Shown here: positions 54,597 to 61,500 of the stretch, piece by piece
Position numbering within the stretch: position 1 is the first letter of the stretch
Layout of the letters: each line of letters opens with the position of its first letter
Origin: Dactylonectria macrodidyma
Taxonomy: Eukaryota; Ascomycota; Sordariomycetes; Hypocreales; Nectriaceae
DNA length: 64,000 nt
Reading direction: 5' to 3'
Assembly: GCA_020744425.1 (NCBI GenBank)
Contig: JAGMUV010000012.1
Location: forward strand, 1,488,001-1,552,000
The notes under the pieces: generated by a model
The model's input: the letters and a program-made list of their open reading frames with translations, nothing else
Told to the model about the DNA's origin: nothing
The model's database searches: none
Position numbers and translations under genes: made by a program

Positions 54597-54849
54597 TCAC
54601 CGTGGCCTAGATCCACATCACCGCGGTCTAGATCCACGATTAGCCATTAAGGTTGGGAAGGCTAGGGATGAGACTTACAATGTGGGGCATATAACAAACG
54701 CACAAGGATTACCAGGCGGAAAACACTTGCAACTAGAACACTTCTTACCATTAGAGCCTATGGAAAATCACTTACTGACTCAGCTGAGAAGACACTTACA
54801 GAAAACCTAGCCCAAACACCAATACCAATCCTATCCGCTGCCTTTTGGG
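54597..54849. other. 253-bp spacer between Fot copies A2 and A3
   Basis: On the minus strand there is a short Cys-rich frame (KKCSSCKCFPPGNPCAFVIC) ending in a stop. The left part holds two direct copies of a TAGATCCAC word. If A2 and A3 were removed, this segment would lie between the HET-side sequence and the DUF7492-like fragment at 57069. I cannot assign it. Confidence 0.5.
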
Positions 54850-54851
54850 TA

Positions 54852-57066
54852 CCATCCATAACCCCTCTTTCGGCATACCCCCTCTTTCAGCAAGCAAAAT
54901 AAAAAAAGCTTCACCAAAACTCACCAACTTCACTTATACCAGAATTGACCAAAGTAAATAGCTACTTAGAGGACAATGCCTTTATCGATTATAGAAATGA
55001 TTGGAGTTAACGACTTTAGCTCTCTTAGGCTGTGCGGGGTACGCGATGTATGCATGCTGTGCTATGGAAATAGTGTTGGTTTAACCATCAAACTCCTCAC
55101 CGCTCTTTCCCGTGTTTTTTGACCTTTGTCTGCGACAACGACAAGAAAATGCCTAGGTCGAGACCTCGATGGAAATATACAGAGGAAAACATGGCAGAGG
55201 CTATCTTGGATGTTACTGATGATGGCGTTTCACCTCCTCAAGCCGCTCAGAGACGGGGAGTGCCTCGAAGCACTCTAGTCGACAGACTTAACGGCCGCGG
55301 GGCCGTTAAAGAGCAGATCCACCCTCATCGACGCTTGTCCAAGAACCAAGAGGATAGATTGGCTGCCTGGATACTCCGGCAGGAGTCCTTAGGCTACGCT
55401 CCGTCCCACAGTCAGATTCGCGCCTGTATCATGGGCCTGTTAAGACAGCAGGGCGAACATCCCAACTTAGGACGCAACTAGGTAATCAAGTTTATCAGTC
55501 GCCACGCAGATCTAAAGACTAAGATGGGTAGACGTCAAGAAGCCAAGAGGTTCGACTCTTTCACACTTAAAGCGGTTTATTAGTACTTTGATATCAGGGA
55601 GGGCCAGTACGGCTGGATCAAGCCCGAAAACACCGTCAACGTTGATGAAGGAGGTATTATGACTGGTTTCGGCAAGCATATACCTATATTCCTTGCCAGT
55701 GTTTGAAATTCGACCGACTAATTCTCTTTATTTAGGCCTGGATAGCCTGGTTGTTGGAAGCGCGGACCCGAAGCGGAAGGCATTTCTCAAAGGACCACAA
55801 ACTCGAAATTAGACTTCATTTATCGAAGCCATCACTGCTGACAGCCGCGCTTTGATTCCAGGCATAATCTTCAAGGGGAAAGAACTGCAGAAACAGTGGT
55901 TTCTTGACGAATTCAAGGAGATAGCAGACTGGTATTACATAACTTCGCCTAACGGATGGACTGACGACCACATTGGCGTTGAATGGCTTGAAAGAGTTTA
56001 TCTACCCCAGACAATGCCAGCCGACGACTCTGACGCGAGACTGATCATTTTAGATGGTCATGGGAGCCACGCAACGGTATGTTCTTCGTTTACCTCGGTT
56101 CAAGCTCACTACTGAGTGACGGAAGGATGAATGGATGGCCACGTGCTTTTTGAACAACGTTTATTGCTGCTATCTGCCAGCACACTGCTCTCATGGACTC
56201 CAACCACTTGACAATGGAGTATCCAATGCCTCCAAGGCCGCATATCGACGAGAGTTGGAAAAGTTCGCTTCATTAACTGATTCCACTCTAATGGACAAGG
56301 TCAACTTCATCAGGGTCTACGCCAAAGCGCGTCAAGTTAGAATGACTAAGAAGAACATACTCTCCGGCTGGAGGGTTACTGGGAACTGGCCGATCTCACG
56401 TACCAAGGCACTGAGGCATCCAGAAATCCAACAAGATAGGCCAAAGGGCAACCCAAGAGCAACCCCCGAACCCGCGCCGTATTTTGACTCGGACGATACA
56501 CCACAAACGAGCCGCCAAATTCGTGATCTCGGGCTGAACAAAACACCAAAGACGCAGAGACGGTACAACGTGATAGCCAAGGGCTTTGAGGCTCAACAGC
56601 AGACGGTAGCGGCGCATACTGTGAGGATTGCTAGCCTAGAGGAAGAATTAGCTCGCTTATAAAGAGGGAAGAAGAGGAAGGCGGTGCCGAATCCTAACAA
56701 ACGTTTTATGACTCTTAGGGAGACCCTATCCGGTGGAGAAGCTATAATAGAAGAGGAGACCCAAAATATGGCTATTGGACTGGAATCGGTCTGTTCAAGC
56801 GAGCAGGAGTCAGAATCGGAGGCTGGCTCGGTCATCGAAGTCAGAGAGGAAACCATACCCCGCCAACTCACCACGCGATCAGGGCGGCTTGTCAAAAAGC
56901 CCAGGGTACAATAGATGAACCTATTCGTTATTTATGAACGAAGATTTTGACGCATTTCTATCAATTTGGTCTAGTTCTATGTACGTAAAGTTGGTGATTT
57001 TTGGTGTTGGCTTTTTTATTTTGCTTGCCGAAAGAGGGGTTGTGCCGAAAGAGGGGTTGTGGATGG
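54852..57066 (+). mobile_element. Fot/pogo DNA transposon copy A3, complete, 2215 bp
   Basis: Begins CCATCCATAACCCCTC and ends GAGGGGTTGTGGATGG, flanked by TA (54850-54851 and 57067-57068), in opposite orientation to A2. It has the same 17-bp TIR motif family as A1 and A2. The right side cuts the secreted-protein gene at 57069-57419. Confidence 0.95.
55149..56914 (+). pseudogene. Fot/pogo transposase (copy A3), stops at Trp codons
   Basis: Begins MPRSRPRWKYTEENMAEAI. Exon 1 has TAG in place of the Trp in GRNWVIKF (near 55480) and again at the Trp before YFDIRE (near 55582). Exon 2 has TAG in place of the Trp in TRNWTSF (about 55810). Exon 3 has TAA in the LARLKRGKK block (near 56660). The catalytic Asp in VNVDEGG, LILDGHGSH and LQPLDNGV are kept. 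TGG-to-TAG equals CpA-to-TpA on the opposite strand, the RIP-preferred change. Confidence 0.9.
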
Positions 57067-57068
57067 TA

Positions 57069-57419
57069 TACATTGCCACTGCTCCCTTTCTGCTGTGTAT
57101 TTTGGAGTAGTGTGACGTGACCGTTTTCCTGGTACTGGAGGGCAATAAAGTCTCCTGGGTAGGCTTGTAGAGGGGGCAACTCAGTTGTGTAGTTTCCAGT
57201 AGCTTGGGCCGTTTTGCAGATGGGGACTTCGTTGCTCAATAAAAGAGCCTGCATCTGGAAGTCAGTGAACGCTGGGTCGGATCGAGCCACGGCTCCACGA
57301 ATAAACCCGGGCTCGCCTATCATTGTGCCATTCGAAGAGATCCGCATCAGCCTTTCGACCCATGAATGGGCCAAGCAGCAGGTAGCTACCGCGGCGAGAA
57401 CGATCGTTTTGGACAACAT
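57069..57419 (-). pseudogene. Secreted DUF7492-like protein, 5' fragment cut by Fot copy A3
   Basis: The frame starts at the ATG at 57419 with a signal peptide (MLSKTIVLAAVATCCLA) and a mature protein beginning with His (HSWVERLMRIS). It continues through GTMIGEPGFIRGAVARSD and LQAYPGDFIALQYQENGHVT up to the Fot TA at 57067-57068. This resembles the N-terminal half of fungal secreted DUF7492-type proteins, whose mature end also begins with His. The frame continues only into TIR sequence. The pre-insertion left flank (54849 and below) gives a stop after a few codons, so the rest of the gene is lost or rearranged. No other copy is in the window. Confidence 0.68.
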
Positions 57420-58582
57420 TACAGCTTTGCAACTTCAACACAAGGGCTGAAAAGGATAGTGCAGTGTATTATATTGACCTAATACAAGTTACCAGTAGCC
57501 CAATCCAAATTAACCATATCCCGTTTTGTTTAACACCTGCTGTTATTAGTAACAGATCTTAGGAAGACTAAAATAAGCTCGTTTGTCGGTAACCCTTGAG
57601 TTGTGCCTGAGGAACGTTAGTGACGAAGGTTCTTCCTTCCGCGCCTTCAGACCCCTCAACGCCCGGTTCGCTCGACGATCTGAGCCTTCTAAGCCCCTTT
57701 TGATGCGCCACCCTTTCTGAGCCACCTTCGTGAAACGAACCACATCTGAGGAGCCACGGCTGACGTAGTGTCTGCTCCTAGCCTAGCCTTGGATGACGAA
57801 GAGGCTACCATGGTTCTAGGATGGTTCTAGGCGTCGCCATGAGACTGCCGCCGTCCCCGTGATGATGTGGTCTGAAACAGGGCGGCCTGGGTTCTGGCGT
57901 CGGCCTGGCGCCAGTGTCACATATCGGGATATCAGATTTTGCAGCTATAACAGTCAAGCTTTCTGCCCTTCATCATAAGGTTCCACAGCCACTTTCCTCG
58001 TCACTGGCCTCGTCATCAGCTTCGTCACAAGCCTAGCTTTTCCTATGATCAGGAGGATAGCTAGATAAAGTCAAATAGTCCGTAGCATCCGGACCGCCTT
58101 GGCTGTCCGAGGTCATCATCAGTCTCTTCGTCTATAAGACTGACCCAAAGACCCTCATTAGATAGGAAGAATAGCAAGAGCTTCTCACACACATGATCAC
58201 TTCCATCTCCTAGATGCAACAGCCAGAGAGGGTGTAAATGGGGCAAGCAACAACTAGAGTTATAGGGCTCAGAGATTAATCTGATAACATCACCACCCCC
58301 AACCTTCTATTCTACTGCTATTGACCTGCGTCCCTCACTCTTCTCATCTGGCTCATCACAAACAGGGTGGCCGGGGTTCCGACGTTGCCTTGCGACCGTC
58401 GCCGTCCCCGCGATGATGTGGTCTGAAACAGGCCGAGATTCCGCGCCACCAGCGACGTCGCCTGTGTCAACATCTTCTCTGGGCCCTCGTCCAGCTCCTT
58501 TTCATACCGAGCATGGCCACATTTGTTTGCCCCTCAGCTTCCCGCTTTGAGTGCACATGTTTACGACGAGACAGCTTGTACG
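57420..58582. other. Region between the DUF7492-like fragment and the Helitron ORF
   Basis: No supported gene. It holds a 32-bp direct repeat with one mismatch (57850-57881 and 58401-58432, core GATGATGTGGTCTGAAACAGG), with similar G/C-rich flanks. The 3' part should contain the Helitron 5' end and promoter, but I cannot place the TC terminus. Confidence 0.6.
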
Positions 58583-61500
58583 ATGCCCCGCGAAAAGCCG
58601 GTCAGGGTCCCGATCGATGAAATCCGCCGCACGCTGGAAGATCTCGATGGCCGACGCACTGGAAACGGAGCCGGAGGAAGGTCAGGACCACCTCACTCGA
58701 TTCTTCCAAGCTCCCTGGCATACCAGAGCACCCATCAGCCCCGCCAAGAGCCGGTCAGAGTTCCGCTTGACGAGGTCCGACGTACGTTGGAAGACCTGGA
58801 CCGCCGACACGCCAAAGGACGCACCCTACGAAGACAAGGAGAATCTCAACAGACCGAGGCCAAGCCCCGAGAGGAGCCGGTGAGAGTCCCGCTTGACGAG
58901 ATCCGCCAAAGATTGGACGATCTGGACCGACAACACGCCGAAACACAGGCCCGTGGAAGACAAGAATCGTCCCGCTCCACTCTCGCCAGCCAACTAGCAT
59001 CTCAGAAACCCGCCCAGCCCCGGAAGGAGCCGATAAGAGTTCGGCCTGACGAGGTTGGTCGTGCATGGGATGATATCAAACGCCAGCGTGCTGAAGAACG
59101 GGGCCGCCGGGCGCAGGCAGTGGCCCGGCGTAATACCGTCACGGTGCCGGAAGATGAACTCCGGCGCACAATGGCGGCTATTACGCAACAACACGCGGAA
59201 GAGCGTTTCCGGGAAAGAGCCGCAAGACTACGATCACAAGAGGAGACCGGTGAGTTCGACCGTCGAGGAGCGGAAGAGGTGCGCCGGACACAACCACCGG
59301 CGACCCCCGGGCGGATCTCCACATCTCCACAAATCCCGATTCCCCAAGCAATCCCGCAGACCCCGCAGACCCCGCCTCCCCGAAAGCGCCTTCGGGAACC
59401 ACAACCGGAAGGACTTCTGACTCCGCCGCCCACGAGGCCAGACCGCCCCCGGAAAAGACCGAGGCCGTCGCAGGAAACCGCCCTGCTCCAAGGAGAGTCC
59501 CTCGAGACCATTCTGCGATACTATGAATCTCGTTTCCGCGACAAGGAGAGGGAATCGGTAGCGAGATCTTGGTGCAAAGAGGTCCCACTTGCCCTCCAGG
59601 TAGAGACTGCACAATCCTTCCACCAGGCATTCACAGATGAAAGGACGCTACCGATCTCGCACTGCAATTTCTGCTACAGGAAGCAGCCTCCTTCCGAGCT
59701 CATAAAGATCCGATGGAGGAGGCACTTGACGCCCTCCTTGCTACAGGCCACCGCAGCGCTCCAGGAGTGCAGGGACTGTTTCCCTGCTGGCGACGACGCT
59801 GAGGCCATGGTTTGCCACGAATGCTATGCCGCTTTGAAAAAGGGGAAACTGCCGAAGACCTGTGCGGTCAACAACATGTACATCGGATGCGAGCATCGCT
59901 ATCCCGAAGAGCTCGACGGCCTGTCTCCCGTTGAGGAGAGGCTGATTGCTTTGCAGGCCTCCTTCGGCTACATCACAAAGTTTACCGTTGACAACAAGAC
60001 CCCGTCGGGGCTCAGCTACCGGAAGCATGTGAAGGGCCATATCGTCGTCTTTCCGAACAAGGTCGAGGACCTCGTTGCCACAGTCCTCCCTCACCCTCTT
60101 CTAGTGACCATCGAGAACATCCACATCTCTTGGAGTGGCTCTAGCAAGCCTGGCGCTGCAGACGTGGGCCATCTTCTCCAAGTGCGTAAGTCCCGTGTCC
60201 GGGCTGCGCTTTCGTGGCTCCAGGAAAACAATCCGCTTTATGAACACATCACGATCGACTATGGCGAGATAGATGGCTGGCGGTACGCAGACGGCTCGGA
60301 TGTACCTATCCTCATCATGGACAGCATGCAGCGGGAAGAGCCGTCCGTTACCGAGAAGACGCAGACAGACCACATAGTCCCAGATACCGATCGAGGTTTA
60401 GAAGAGAACCGGCTTACGACCATTGAAGAGATTGTTGCGTCGGCGCAAGCTCACTCCAGCGACGACTCCAGCCTTCGCGAGGGCACTCTGCCGAACGAAC
60501 AGGACCTTCCCTTGCCCGGGGATCCTCGTGCCTCCATTCCAGGACCGGAGGATGCCGACGGCGATGGTGACGTTATTCTTGAGACGACGTCGTCCGGAAT
60601 GTTTCCCCTTGATGGGCCGGCGGCTTTCGAAGAGGCCGATAAGCTTTCATTCCTAGCCGATGCTATCCAGACGACTCGGACTCGAGGTGCCGATGAGGCT
60701 GAGCCCTGCGCCATGCACGTCCAAGGAACCGGAGGGCAGCCGTTCATCCTGGTGGAACGAGGTGCGGACTTTGCGGACAGCCTGCACGAGGACTTCTTCC
60801 CACGCACCTTCCCCAAGCTTTTCCCTTGGGGAAGAGGTGGCCCAAAGGCGCTGCACGTGTCGGACCGCGAGCAACAGCAAGCTCCGGAGGCCGCCGAGCG
60901 CCATCCAAACCACTCGCTCAGCTACTGGGCCAGATACGTGCTGCAGCGGCATGGAGGGCGGTTTGCCACCCATCCCGTCTTTTGTTTTCTGGTCTTCAAC
61001 ATCCTTCTCCGCTCATCTAACCGCCGCATCAGCATGGTCCGCACGACAAAGGGCTCTTTCGAGAGGGTTGAACGGGTTTACGCAACACTGACGGGGGACC
61101 GGCTGAAAAGAGCCGAGGACGAGATGCGAGAAACAAGAACGACGACGGACGCAGACGTGACGTTCTTGCTCCGTGAGTTGTCCATCTTTGGCCATGCACA
61201 GCCGCTCTCCAACGAAACGCGGCTGCTCATGCGCAGAAGGATACAAGCAATTAACATCTGGGCCGGTACGCCCGCGATTTGGATCACCATCAACCCCAAC
61301 GACATCAACAACCCGGTCAAGATGAGGCTCTCCATCCACAGGCTCCACGATTATCACACGGCGAAGGAGCTTTTAGCGGATCTCCGGGGAAGATACGACA
61401 GGATCGCCCTCAGTACCATGGATCCGGTCAGCTCGGCCATCTTCTTCCACAGAGAAATTTCTCTGTTCTTCGAAAAGTACGTCAGAACAGACCAACAATC

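Noticed and set aside
59002..59630. Several minus- and plus-strand frames of 110-170 codons
   Set aside because: They are shadows of the G/C-rich Helitron frame, which stays open across the whole stretch.
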